In this document: positions 49,001 through 63,100 of the stretch, in pieces
How positions within the stretch are numbered: position 1 is the first letter of the stretch
Layout of the letters: each line of letters starts with the position of its first letter
Origin: Lates calcarifer
Lineage: Eukaryota > Chordata > Actinopteri > Centropomidae
DNA length: 64,000 nucleotides
Direction of reading: 5' to 3'
Assembly (NCBI RefSeq): GCF_001640805.2
Contig: NC_066842.1
Span: 23,392,098-23,456,097, forward strand
Position numbers and translations under genes: made by a program
The notes under the pieces: generated by a model
Seen by the model: only the letters and a program-made list of their open reading frames with translations
The model's database searches: none
What the model was told of the DNA's origin: nothing

Positions 49001-52000
49001 ATGCACATAACACATGGGAAAACAGACTTGGAGTGTAAACATACAATTTGGTTCTCAACACTGACTCTTGTCTCATAACTTTCTACAAGCCAGCTCTCTT
49101 TTTGTGAATGTGTTTTAGTCTGACAGAGGAGGGTGAATAAAAGTAGATGGTGCAGCACAGCATAGCTCTCAATGCCCTCAAAGGTAGCACTGTCAAGAGA
49201 GTTTGCTATTGGTCAACAGTGTGAATTCTTGTGTCAAAACGCATTATGTGTGCAGATTGATTCTACTCTTTTAAATCCTGGTGTGCCCACAGAAAATAAA
49301 AGGCATTGTTTTCCCCTTCAATTACTTTGAAGTTGGTGCAACAATATTCACATTTTTAATTAAACTAGGTCGTAAATGTGCAGGATCTGATGATCTAACA
49401 TCTAGTGTTTGCCATTACATACTTTCAAAATTCAGTAGTACATGAAATCTGTGTGAGGGCAGTCTGTAGTGCCAAATGGTTAGTAACTGCTGGTCTAAGG
49501 AACCTACAAAGAATAAAGCTACAGTTATTCTAATGGAGCTGTTTCACTGAACTTTAATAATACTGCAATGCTCAATGAGCACTGATAAATTCATGAACAT
49601 TTTTCAAAGTAAGGACTACACACAAATCATACGTTACATGAAACCCTCTGTTTATTGTTCCAGCCTCACTGGTCCCATCTATTTGAAACCAGATCTAAGA
49701 AAACAAGGTCAAATGTAGCAGCTGTTATCTGTGAGTTGAAGCTATGGTTCAACATCAAAACAAGAAGTACACAAAAGTGGTGTTAGGCACCCAAAGACCT
49801 CCAGTCGCTTTCTTTCAATGCCAGTAACTAAATACATTTGTAGCATAATGGAGCTTGGCAGGTCATTCTGAGTCTGTGATTTAGAGGGCAGTGCACACGT
49901 GTATATGTGAGACTGAGAAAGAAAGAGTTCTGATCTAATGTTAGGATTCTTACTGTTAAAATATTTGAAAAGTAACATTAACTCAGAAATGCAAAATTGG
50001 CATCTAGAGACAAGACAAAGGAAAGCAGAGACAGAGATAATGGTTGTGACAGGTTTATAGGATCCCCTGAAGTGAAAAAGAGTTCTCCATCATACTGACG
50101 GCGAGCAACCCACTGAGGGAGGGGCTCACACACCAACACCTCCTGGAGTCTAAGTGTGTGCAAATGCATGTCTGTGTCTATGACCCCAACCCAAGATTTA
50201 GGTCCCTCCTCCAGCAATAAAAAAATGGCTTCATCCTCTGGAGTGGAGTGCACATGTAGAAACAATAACACACACATGCTCGCACATGCACACATTCCAG
50301 TAGATATATAGGCATCAGTCACAGTGTTGGTCTGTGGGTGGACCATGTACCCATGAAAAGTTAAAGCCTTCCCAGGAAATCAGAAACGTATGTCTGTCAC
50401 CAAGGTGGTCCTCTGTGGAGGATAATTCAGTCACAACCACAGTCCACAGAGAATCACAGAACGAGCAGCTCCTCTGTCTCTCACTTCATCCTGTCTTTAC
50501 TTCTCTTCTTCTTACCCTTTCTCTGTCTTCTAGAATAGACTCTTACATAGGTCCAGTTTTTGCCATCATGGGAACTTGTGGATGCTTTAGTTTCTTTTAT
50601 GGTAACACTTGACTGATGCATACAATAACATCTACACACACGGTTGGTCAGTCTTTTCAGTATGTACTAAAACAACATTTATTTCTAGTTAAGTGAAAAA
50701 GCCCTCTAGTGACTGTGGTAATTATGATGGGAGAAAATGTCCTGGATGGATAATATCAAGTAATATCACCTGACATTACTGGATGGACGGGTGAGCAAAA
50801 CTGTTTGCTTACCATTTGCAACCATCAGTCAGAGTTGGATTCTTTAATTAAGACCATGATTGTTCCCTGACTATAACTGTTATTGTAACCATGATGACAC
50901 AGGTCACTTGACTTTACTGAAGTGGTGATCTTTCCAAATTACAATGTTTTTTTTTAACTCTAACAAAGTACTTATTTCATCCCAAACCATGATCTTTCTC
51001 TTCTTTTTGTGCCCAAACCTAACCAAACTTTCATCATAGTATCATCAAACCATTTTCAAAATCATTTTCAACTGTTTTTGGAAGGCGCAGATAGATGTCG
51101 ATTAGGCCACCAGAACACAAAATGTTTCTATGTGCTGTACTAAAGGATACAGACAAAGGATATATTCTGTCATTTAATTTAAGTAGCAATGTTTCACTCA
51201 TCATCCACTCATTCGTGTTACCTTATAAATATCTAAAGACTCCAATAAAGTCAGTATAATGAGAGTACAAGTGAGTAAAAGTAAAAGTGTACAGATGCAA
51301 TAAATCTCTGGCTAAGAGAGCTTCAGCACACTGACATCTGAACTGAACACATAAGACAGAGTACCAGATGTGGTGCTACAGAAGAACTTATTTTCAGTAG
51401 TTGACAGCATGTCAGGATATGTAGGATACTGACATGCAGGCTGACATAAAAAAAAAAAAAAAAACTATGTATGTTTGTTCTTTTGTTGATGCTCCCACAC
51501 CATGATGTGTTTACACAGACACTTCAAGTCTGACAAGTGAAGCCATTGAATTATAAGTATTCTGTCAATACACCTTTATTTGCTGACTTATGATCTAAGG
51601 GAATTTCTTTTGTGCTGTTACTATAATGAAACTACAAATGCATTTCTAATGTTACAACAACACATGTGGAACATTTTTTCCATGAGTCTGCCACATAGAT
51701 GTTGGCCACTGGGTTAAACAAATCTGAAAACTGGATGATCAGAGGTATTAAAATGACTGTGGGCACAACCATTCACATTGGACATCCATTTACGGTGACT
51801 ATATATTTAGTCAATAAAGGAATTGCTTTGTCTATGATGTTTCTATTACTGTCTTAAAGATCAAGGGGAAGTAATTTTATTTCTGTTAAAATACTATAGA
51901 GCACTAGACTCCAATGAGAAGTATCTCCTTTATTTTGTCTCATTTCTTCTCTGCATTTGTTTTCTTTCTGTCTTCCTCCTATATCTTTTCTTCTTCACAC

Positions 52001-53257
52001 AATACTGTCTTTTTCTTGAACTGTTTCTCTGATGTCTCAACACACACACACACACACGGGACCTTGGGAAGATAATTCATAACTTGTAGAATCTGATAAC
52101 TGCTTAAAAAAGGGAGAGTTGGCTGGAGAATAAGGTCTGGGCTTATTTAAGAGCCTATAAATGATGCACAGGGCGACCTTTCAACTCTGCTGACCTCTGA
52201 CACAAGGGCGACGTTTAGAGATTATCCTTCCCTGCTCTGCTCTTTCCACGTCTGTGAAAGATGAGAGGAGTGTGTGTGTTTGTGAGTGCACATGTGTGTT
52301 GAACACAAGTGATTCACAGCTGAAGACACACTCTCACAGAGACTAGGAGCAGCAGTCAGTCATGCTAAGCCCCACTAAGGAAAGGTGAAGCCTGTTATTT
52401 ATCAGCATTGTGAGGTTTCACCACAGTAAAATGTGCAGAGGTAGAAACCACAGAAGACAAACAGCACAACTATATTTCAAACCTGGGAATAAGAAATGTC
52501 ATGTTGGAAAAAAAAAACAATGAACACTGAGAGGTTTCAGTTTAGTTTAGTTTTCTTTTTTTCTTAAAATTTTCCTAATGTTTTCAACTATTAGAGGGTA
52601 GTTGAATGATGATATCCCATAGGTGGTGGAAGTGCTTTGTGAAATAATGAGAAGGAAAAAAAAAACAAAAAACAAAAACAAAAAAAACAAGGACAGTTCC
52701 ACTGAATGATACAATTTTTGTGTGACTGTTGTTTTTTGCAGATTTTATCAGCTGTAGTTAACACTAACTGGTGGACTTGTTTTAAATGAGTGCATTGTCA
52801 AAGAATCTTACATGTGATGGCTACATACATGAAATCATGCAAAAAGCCCCAGGGTAAAGCTACAGACTCCAGGCAAAAATCAGCATCAGCTCGGACAGTT
52901 TTATGCTGTATTTATAACGAATTACAGCTGCCATGGTATGACTGGACAATTGCCATTGAGAGGAGGGGTTTTGCAATTAGTAATTAATCTGTGTAGTGGT
53001 AATAAAAACGCCTGCAATAGACGTTGATCCTGAAGCAAATCTTCCTCCATCTCCATATGCTTGAAAGATAAAAAGTTTGTGGAAAAGCATACAAACTTGC
53101 TGCAGTTTTTCACTGCCCATTTAGTATAACTCACATATCCTTTACATCACAGGTAACCATTTTGCAAACCAAGTTGCATTCAAGTACATTTCCAGAGTGT
53201 GCTTACTGATTTGCATAACAGAAATGAATGGAAACCAGTGATTTTCTGGGACAGTAA

Positions 53258-53315
53258 GTCAAGTCAGTTTTATTTATATTGTACCAAATAACAACAGAAG
53301 CACTAAAACTACTTT
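53258..53315 (+). repeat. Fish interspersed-repeat tail
   Basis: The sequence agtcagttttatttatattg, then accaaataacaacagaa, resembles the same family as the reverse copy near 14.1 kb. Confidence 0.4.
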
Positions 53316-56140
53316 CCAAAACCTAAAACAATATGTAAGCTGGTGCTTTTAAAATGGTCAACACAAAATGAAAAGTATATCTAATTTGTAGCTGAGAGCT
53401 GAAATGTGCAAAGCCAGTGGTATGGTCCTCAGGGAGAAGAGGTGGCTTTGCACTGGAAAGTCATCTATCCAGTCCAGCTGTTAATTGTCTTCATCAAAAT
53501 ATGAACAACTTACTTTTAAATTTCAATGAATTAAAAAATGATAAATGAATTATGTTAGAGGAGTTGTCATATAGAGTAAAACACAAAAAAAGTTCTATAC
53601 TACAGTACAAGTTGAATTAAGAGGAGCAGAATCCGCTCTCTCCATAATAATCTGCTCATTTAAGTATTTTTTACTGGGCCAAAGGAACAGCTGCACTTCT
53701 TCAATTTAAGACTGCAGAGTACACTCAGAATGCCAGGACTGCACTCAGCCTCTGTCTCAGCATCCACTGCACCATTTAATATGACTTCCCAGCCAGATTT
53801 ACTGTGATGGCTTCTGAGGCAAAGAGGTATAATATGACAAAACATGGCCCCATAACCCCAGGATATTCAACAGTGTTTAGTGGTGAGACCCATTTAGCTG
53901 GAGGATTGGCAAATATATTGCTTTCCTCCTTTCTCATGTACTGAATTTCAATAAAATGGTGCAGTAAATCAGGACTGAATTAAAACTTGTGACTACTCTT
54001 TACCATATAGGCCTCTTCACTTGAACTGGGGGTAACTGTTGAGGTGGTGTGTGTGTGTATGTGTCGATATATTGTCCATTACTGCACTGTACTGTGTCGT
54101 CATGGCTGCTACATAGGTTTACTAATGCAGTGTTAGTCTGTTGAGACTCACATGTAATAGAGTTAACAACAAATATATACACACACACACACACCTATGT
54201 AGGTATAGAACATATACCTACATAATCATAATGTGTATGTATATATGTCTTGTCTCCACTTGTCTCCACTTGACTATATATATATATATATATGTATGTC
54301 TTGGAGCCCACCTTGGAGGGGTTATTTTAACATCAGATAACACACACAACCAATAGGCTGTGTGCTGGGGGACACATTGATGGAATGTGAATGTCAGCGG
54401 TCTCTTTATTTACTCTCCATATAAAACACTGAGCAGTAATTAACAGCAGGTATCCTCCCATGCCAGGGGGTAATTGAGTGTTTCAAAAAAGCAGCACTTC
54501 ATAATCCAGGCTGTGTGTGTGTGAGTGAGAGAGGAAAAGACAGAAACTGTATGTGAGAGAGAAACCAAACGTGCGTGTGTGTTTGCATACACGAGTGTAT
54601 TAAAATTAACTCCTTTATATTCACCCCTCCCACACCTTTCCTCCCTTCTACCCAATAAGGATAAGGTTCAGCAGTATTGGGCACAGCCACTCAAATGCTC
54701 CAGATTTCTTTATGAGCACATTAACATTCAGGCGTATTCATTATCAGTAAGTGTAGTAAGATGGACCAAGTGGAGACCTTGTGCCACCATCAAAATGTGT
54801 GCTGTTAATTTCAGTACGTGAGCAGAATGTTTGTCAAAGTTTGAGAGATTAGAAGTCTCCTCTCTCTTTTTTTAAGACAGAAGGGATGGCTTCTGTTAGG
54901 AGATACAACCTCCAGCCAGTGACAGAAATCTCCCTATCCATCGTCCTAAATCTGTATTTTGGAAATTAACAAAAACAAACAAACAAACAAAAAACAACTC
55001 TGTTGTTCAGTAAACCTACATACATTTTCTGCCACAATTAAGGTTGGAACAAGGCTAATGACAACCACCAGACTAACTAACTAATAGTATGAAGCCTGGC
55101 ACTGGCACCATTAAACAAGATTCAAATGTAGCCACATGAGCACTTAATGTTGCCACTGCTGACTGTCGGAGCTTAAAACATTACTGAGTCGTTTCACACA
55201 ATCAAATAGCACTAAACAAGTCAAAATGACCTTTTTGTTTGCTAGATTCAGTTGACCTTTCAAAGTGATCTTCAAGCTATTTTCGCAGCTTCTTTGCATA
55301 AATGCAGTTGTAGTTTTAAATAAAAAGATTTAAATGTATATGTATTTAAAATCATACTTATTATAGTCAGTACAGTAGATATGTACTACAGTACACATGT
55401 GGAAACCAAACTAATGAGGAGACAAGTCTCTGTGGTCAGCTGCTTCATGGTCACATGGGGCCATATGTTCTTTGTTCCATCATCCTCATAGGGAACATAA
55501 AGTTAATGAGAAGCTTGTTAGAATTTGTTAATTGGACTAGATGTTCGCTAACTGATGTTTTGTTAATTAGGGTTAAGTGGTTTGTGCTAATTGTTATCTC
55601 TTAATTTATGCTAATAGACGATTCTAACAGATTCTAACCAGTTGTGTCCCAAGCTGTAATTGCCCCAACAACAACAGCAGCAGCAGCATAAACAACATGA
55701 TGTTGACCAAAGGTGCCTCACAATTAGAGCTCCTCTGAGACATTCAACCTGATTGGCCATGTAGCTAATTAATGTTAATTAGCATTTTAACTGTTACAGG
55801 CCTTTTTAACTAGCAAGAGTGCCTGGCTTTTGCTGTTTATTTATTTGGCTTTTTGCTGTGAAATACATGACATACTGTGAATACATGATTCCAATAAACC
55901 AAATATCACAAATACTGTTTTGTTGTTTCAATAAATTTGTCCTTGACCATAAAAGACAGCCAGCTGTTTGTAGGGTTGTATGTGCCAAGTCATGTTGCTC
56001 TGGTCACTGAATGGAGGGACGTAGGGTTAGAACCAAATTTATTGCTACATAATAACACAGTACTGTCTAATGTCTTTCTGATAGAAGCTTTGAAGAACTG
56101 TAAAGCCAAATACACAACACATACACACATACATACATAC

Positions 56141-56172
<32 letters not shown>
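56141..56172. repeat. (GT)n microsatellite
   Basis: Uninterrupted run flanked by inversely related acatac and catatac segments. Confidence 0.9.
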
Positions 56173-56174
<2 letters not shown>

Positions 56175-57124
56175 ACATATACATACATACTCACAAATAT
56201 ACAGCAACAATGCAATACTAACAAGTGAACAGAGCATTTGTCTACTGGAATAAAATGAACACATTTTTGTAACAGTAATGTCAACAGGCAAGTAAACAAA
56301 CTAATACAAACTAATAATCTGTGTAGTAAGCTATCGTTGAAAGGAATAAGTTAAAAAGTGATATAGTTAAAGTGAACATCTTTAGAGAACATCTAAACCT
56401 ACTGCTACCAGTAGTTCAGAAATCGACTTTTGTAATGCATTGGTGCTTTTACAAATACAAAGTAGTTGACAGTATCTGGCCTCTCATGAGGCTGTTTGAA
56501 TCTGTAGTTCTGGGGGGTGTTGAGCATGTAATTTAAATACTCTGCTCTGTCTGTTGTTTTCGGACTTATCTGCAACAACAAGACAAACCAACAATGCTGT
56601 CAATTTTGTTTCCACAGGTTGTTCTTTTTTATGTCTCAGTAACTCATTAATGATACATTGTATACATTTGGAAAGCCAGAGACTGCAACAATCAGCTTTT
56701 CCTCCACTTTGTCTAAAATTCAGAAAGTTAAGTGTTCCTTCATATAGATGGGTGCAGTAGTAAACAACCCTGTGCTTCCATTTCCTCTGGAATCAGGATG
56801 CCTGAGGATATTTGCATAAAGTAGAGCCTTTCTTAGCTTCTCCTTCTGGTGTAGGTGGGTGCTTTTTGAATCTGTTGAGCCCAGTAGGGAGCACAGGGCT
56901 GCAAAGCCAAATCTCATTCATAACAAATAGCAGCTCTCCCAACTTTTTGAACCTGCATGTGTGAGTGGAATGTAATAATAGACACAGTAGCATTCCTCAA
57001 TACAACACTGGTGGTTTAGTTTTCAGTTCTTTGTCTTTTGAGCATACATAGTCTCTCTGTGTTGAGAAACTTCTGAATGATGACTGCTGGTCCTCCCTCT
57101 CCTGAGAACAGGAGGGTTCCCAGT

Positions 57125-57148
57125 CAGACTCTGGAACAGGACATGGAG
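57125..57148 (-). CDS. ccdc73: Candidate terminal ccdc73-like exon
   Basis: Acceptor ctcttacctcag at 57149-57150. In the carried phase the product ends after MSCSRV at a TGA (57125-57127). In another phase the exon stays open to 57000 (PCPVPESDWEPSCSQ), so the true terminus is unsettled. Confidence 0.3.
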
Positions 57149-60100
57149 CTGAGGTAAGAGCTCTGCTACACCTAGAGTAAAGAGAGCCTAACATTAGCTA
57201 GCAATTATAGTATGACTTCCAGTGACAGAGCTCTTTAACATACACATACAAAGCATCGTGAAATTGAATTTGAATTGATTTTGAGTATATTTGTATTATA
57301 CTTTTGTAAGCTGTTTGTTTCTGCTGTTTTAGGCATTAACCTGATACTTTGCTTGTCTTCACTCTCACTGCTCTGGGCAGTAGCAGCTTGCTATGTTTCT
57401 GGCTGACAATAGCAATACCCTGCTATGCATGAATATCACTGTTTGTGAAATACTTGCAAAATCTAGACATCCCTGCCACACTGATTCAAAACTACTTTGA
57501 AACTGCAATTGTAGTCAAAATTCTGATGTTTGTATGACCACCAAACACACATTCTGACAATACATGGGGCTCTAGAGCTACAAAACTCTTGGTATATTCA
57601 GCATGAACCTGTCACCCAAGATCAACTACAGTTTACAGTAAATATATTTGTCTCAGTCTAATAAGCTATTTGTTTGCAACTGCCAACTGTTTTTGGCAAA
57701 TTGTTGCTTTGAGGCAAAAACATTTATTCTGATTCTATTCTTCACAGACAGTAAGAATGTACAGTGAGGACTTACCCTTGAATGGCCTGCCATGAAGGTC
57801 TGCTGACTGTGCTGGAGGAGGTAGGGACTGGAAGAGAACTGATTGACAGGGAAGCTCTGCTCTCCTATGTGAAAATAACACCAAATAGTAGAATTCAAAC
57901 ATCTATAGCCAAACAATAGTTTTTGTTTTATTTTTATCCTTTTTCAAAAAAGCAATTTCATTCTTTCTCAAGTCTCAGTGCCTCCTGAGTAAAATGAGAA
58001 AAAGGGCAAAAGGGACATTAACAGATCAACAAATGCAGGGCAGACAATAACCAGTGGCAATGATATGTAACAGTATCCAGCCCAGAGAAAGTAGCCAGGC
58101 CCAGGCTGAACTCTGTGTGACATTCCCAATGTTCAGAATGCACAGAAAATGAGGGCTTTGGCCCTTACTACAATTTGTTAAACTATCAGAACAATTTTTT
58201 TCTCATACTTAATGCATGTTGCACTATATCTCCCTCAATAGCCAGCACCTGGATCTTATAAAACACACAGTGACAGTTTGCAGTGATGGTGACAAAGGAG
58301 AGAATGAGAGCATGTGAGAGAGAAAAAGTGGAACAGAGAATGAAAAAAAGAAAACTATCCAGCGAAAGGAGAAAGTGAGTGAATGAAAGATGGATGATGA
58401 AGTGAGAGAGGAGGAGAGTGAGTGAGGAGATGGATAAAGACTGAGTAAGTGAGAGAGGAGAGGTACCCAACATCATTAGGTAGATTTTCTTCCACAGGTC
58501 ATTCATTCTTTGTCTGTCTGGCTGTCTACAGGACATCCATGAGTTCAACATACATCAGCTTCATCCTCTCACTCAACACCTGACTTAACATTTGTCAAAG
58601 TTTTATACTTCTAAAATCATTCTCAGATATTCTGTACATTACTTTAACTGTGCTGGCCTGAACTAATAATAGCTTGCTCTCACATTCTGAGCTTTTTGGA
58701 TCATAAAAAGGTTGAAAAGGCAGTGTGATGTTTAGTTCTTATGAGGACATGTCACTTTGATATAAAAGACACATTTATAAAGCTTTAGCACATATTTCTC
58801 CTGGGGTCCACTCAGATACATTTTATAAAATGATGAAGCTCAGAATCCATGGAGCAGAAAATGACCTCAAACCAATTTATTTGATAGAGAGAACATTTTT
58901 TAAGGGTCATTTTAACTTCCTCTGGGATGGATCATATGTTTCTATGTGAACATCACACTGTGGCCATTTACTGTCGTACAACATCAAGTCATCATGTAGA
59001 ACAACGTTGTGGTTTTACTGTGATGAAATATACTTGGACATGAGCTTCAGCGGTTGAAATTAAATTTTCCACATAGTTGTAAGTTGAGATCATACAATTA
59101 GGAATCATTAAATCATCTGTTGCCTGTCACATTGGGATCAGTTTTAAAATAGCCTCTGTTCCATGTCGATGTTAGTGCTTAGTGTGAGGAGCTTAATATA
59201 AATTTGATCAGTTTGTGAGTATGTAATTAATATTGGAAAGAAAAAAAAAACGCGCACACTTTCTAAGCTGTCCTGAGAGTGGTGTCTTACTTCACAGCAG
59301 GTTCTGTAACTGACCATATCTGTTGTGTCTCTGCAGGTCTCTCCCAAAGCTTTCCACTCTTCTTGCTGGTGTTTCATCGATGTTGCTGCACTCCCAGAGA
59401 CACTGGAGGCATTCAACAGCTTCAAACCCCTGGTAATCATCAAGGGGACTGAGAGGAATGAGGTGAGATGGCAAGAACAGCAAGAAGGTAAGAATGAATG
59501 ATTATTAGTGATGGTATGAAATACAGATGTACAATAAGCTCTCTGTACAAGAGGTTCCCAGTGAGCAACAGAGCAGTATTTCAGTGTTCCATAATTGCAT
59601 AATACTATTTTAACTGAATGGATCATATAGACACAACCATCACCTTTACTGTGCTTGCTTTTTGGGGACATGGGTATTGTGCCGGGAGGAGGTCTGAAGT
59701 GTCCACCAGACCCACTTATATTTTGCTCAGATCCCTGAAAAGGCAGTAATGTTTTCAAGAAAGAGAAAATTGCCATTGTAAGAACAATGATTATACCATG
59801 TACCCAAAGTATATTCATTGTGTCTCCATTCAGTAATTAAACTATAGCTAAATGGCAACAGTATTTATTAATAAAAATCTGAGAATCTTTTGTTTTAATG
59901 CATTTGGCCAATATTTCTATTATCAACAATACATAAAGTGAGCAAAGTAACAAGAGGCAATCAAACAGTTTTTCAAATGCCCTTAATTACTCCTAAAATT
60001 ACTTTTTTTAACTTTGCGCACTGATAAACTTTGTGCACATACAGGTACAAGGTTTTGCAGTCAAGGTAAATCAGGAAGATATTTTCACTTTAAATTTACT

Positions 60101-63100
60101 GGCTCATTTAATAAAGTAACTGGGAACTTAAAGCCTGCAATTTATTATGAACTACAGCCAACAAGACTTGCTGAATCTGCACAAATTAGACCCAGATTAA
60201 ACATTTATCCTACAAGACTCTTATGATGGCCTGTAAATGGTTATACTTCAGTTTTTAAATTGTAATACCTGAACAAACTGATGCAGGGCTGAGACCAAAT
60301 CAAATGACACCTTGGGTCTATTTGGAACAGACAGCTTCAAATTGGTCTCACTTTTAGTGGTCTTTTCATCTTTTGTGTCTTCTATTTTGTCATCTTTCTT
60401 ATGGTTCTGACAAGTGCCAGACTCCACCTCAAGGTCTACAGTGTCCATCGTGATGCCAACACAGACATCCTTGAAATTAGATTTTTCCAAAAACTTCTCA
60501 AAAGTCTCTCTGTCATAATTTTCTTGTGTGCCCACATTTGATTGACCTTCACCTTTATATTCACTAGAATCACCGTCATCATCATTATTGGTTACTTGTT
60601 CTGAGATTTCCCAACTTTGAGATAATGGTTGTGGTTCAACCAGTGTTCTCAATAATACACATCCCCCACTCACACACATTTCATCTGTTTGTTTCATGTT
60701 ACTGGTGATGTCAGAGAGAAGACTAGGTACTGTTTGTGCTGTAGTTGTCTCTAACTCCTGGATACTGACAATAGTGTCTGTTGGAGCAGCTAATGGTACA
60801 GCATTTGTCTGTGAGCCACAAGTTCTTGACTGACTCTGAGGTTCCGAATGCTCAGTGGGGAAATCAGCTGCTGATCTGTTCATCTGCTTCCCTTCTGCGG
60901 ATTTGTCAGAAACTTCAGAAATTTGATTTGGCATCTGACTGAGTGGCTCAGCATCTTGTGTCTGGACCTCATCATGGCACAGGTTTTGTATGGTGTTAAG
61001 CCCATGATCAACACTTCCATCAGAAGCTGAGGGTGTGGAGCAACTGTCCTTCTCTACAAATTTCACGCTCTTTGTTCACATGGCTGGAGTCAGTATCCTT
61101 CTCAATGACTTTCTGAGAGAAACTTGAGTTGTCTGAGGGCTCATAGACAGCCTGTGGTGGCTCACTACCCACGCAGTCAATGACCTGCTGTATGTTGCTC
61201 TTCTTGCTAGTCCAGTCAGTTGTTGTCTGAGCCAGTATGTGTGTTTCTGGTGTTTTTGATGTGTGCTTTGCTGTCTTTACTCTCTCTTCTGCTCCACCTT
61301 CTTCATTTTTTTCTTTGCTCAGTAAACCTACAGATGTGTTGATAGACTTGTGATCACTGTTTGAAGTAGTGCCGCTCACACAGCTCACTTTGCTAATCAG
61401 GAAATTAACATCAGTCACAGGGGAAGTAGCATACATTAAATCTGAAGCTACATCAGGATCACTCTCACTGCTCAATATACTGCTGTCATTGCCTGTTGTC
61501 CCACAGTGACTGCAGGGGCTAAAAAGACTGTTGGTGATAAGTGGGCAGGTAAGCAAGTTTGAAGTGTTCAGGGGCTGTTTAAATTGAAATTGCTGTTGGA
61601 GGTTTATAGCTTCTTGTCCTGAAAGAGAATACAATGTACATGGTCAGAAAATAAAATGTTTTTCAGTGCTTGTCAAATTATAGTATATTGGTCATGAAAA
61701 TGGCTCCATAATAATAATGCAAAAAAACATGACTGTCTTGTAGAGTGTCAACAAATTGCTTGTGCATTCTGTATACTTGTCTTGGACAAGTAAGAAAATG
61801 TTTATCTGGCTAACCTCCAGTTACTAGCTTTGTCACAGGTCCTGCATCCTCAAGACAGTCTGTGTTTTTGATTTGAGAGAAGGCCAACTGCTGCAGACTT
61901 CCAGAGCCCGGCAGCTCAGAGCTGGAGTTGAGTTCAGTAAGATGGAAGACCTGACTGCTGTTTCTCATCTGTATAGAGAAAAATTAAAATATCGCATGCT
62001 TAATTGTGTTTTAGATGTGGCCTCACTCTTGCATTCCCACTATATTACATGGATGTGTGAGACAAGCTTTCTCCGCTTGGCTTGTCTCACACATTACCTT
62101 TTTCAGATTTGTAAGATTATTGAGCAGGTGTTTCATATTGGCGAAAGAGGAAAATGAAACTTCCTATATCTTCCTGGACTGGGAATATTTATATTTATCT
62201 TCATATTATGTAACTGGAGCAGCTTTGTTTTTGTATGCATAAATCTAATTTGATGATGCCTGTGTTTTATGTGTGTTTTACTTGTATTAAGGCTACACAA
62301 CATGTATGTTTGTATGCTTGTGTGTACCTCTAATTCAAATATGTGCTGTGCCTGCCTGGCATGTGAGGACAGTTCAGTGTGTTTCTGGTGAAGTTATAAG
62401 TATATATGTCATAAGCCTCTTTCACTGCTTTAAGGTCTTGCTGCTCACTCTTGATGCAATCCAGAAGCAGTTTCCTCTGTTTAACACAACATAAACCACA
62501 CATCAAAGATTACTCCTTTCAGAGCCCAGCAACAATTAATTCAGCACTCAGCACACTTAAATCCATGCAGTGTTTTCACTTTATTTGTGTGAGCTTTCGG
62601 TCTATCTGACCTTCATCAGAACATAATTACAATTAAACATGACTAATGCTTTTGTTGAATAAAAATGACACTATTACACTGTCCTCTCTCACATTACAGT
62701 TTTTCTCCTACCTCTTTGGCCCAGCTGGTCTTGGAAGCAGCGTGGCACTCCATCAGTTGGGCCACCTTGTCTTCCATTGCCTTGCTTTTGTCTCGCATCA
62801 CCTCATGTTCCTGCTTAAGGACCTGCAGTAAAATTAATCACCCATAGGATTTTTAATGCAATACTAAATTTTTATGTGTTTATTTAACATGAACAGAAGG
62901 TCTTCAACAGGGCAGGGAGAGAAGGCTTCTTGCTAATACAAATCAGTTGGCTTGTGACATTTTAATCCTGATTTTAATAATTTAATGAATGAATGTGAGT
63001 ATTAAAAATGTGAAGGGGGTACAGCGAGAAGAAAAGAGAATAATAAACCGTAAGCCATAAATGGAGAATAAATACACTAACTATCATTCAGTTGTGGGGA

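Larger units (their letters stand above)
34200..57000. other. Intergenic region between wt1 and ccdc73
   Basis: About 23 kb in which I recognise no coding exon on either strand. eif3m, which sits here in human, was looked for and not seen. The stretch holds many CA/TG runs (37007-37040, 38173-38232, 40476-40504, 46057-46084, 56141-56172), a GAAA-rich patch (43465-43550), a repeat tail near 53260 and A-rich patches near 51450 and 52655-52690. Open frames here are short, mostly low-complexity or lacking splice context. Confidence 0.5.

Noticed and set aside
34200..57000. eif3m exons
   Set aside because: Looked for on both strands because of human synteny; no convincing PCI-domain-like exon was seen by eye.
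34200..57000. A DR5 retinoic acid response element like that reported for zebrafish wt1a
   Set aside because: No clear pair of AGGTCA half-sites with 5-bp spacing was spotted; a motif scan would be needed to exclude it.
59144..59818. A 224-residue open frame on the minus strand as a single gene
   Set aside because: It spans two real exons (59734-59644 and 59448-59291) plus intron read-through. Splice signals and phases explain it better.
60248..61066. A separate gene starting at 61066
   Set aside because: The start would be GTG, and the reading is the continuation of the upstream long exon after a one-base shift.
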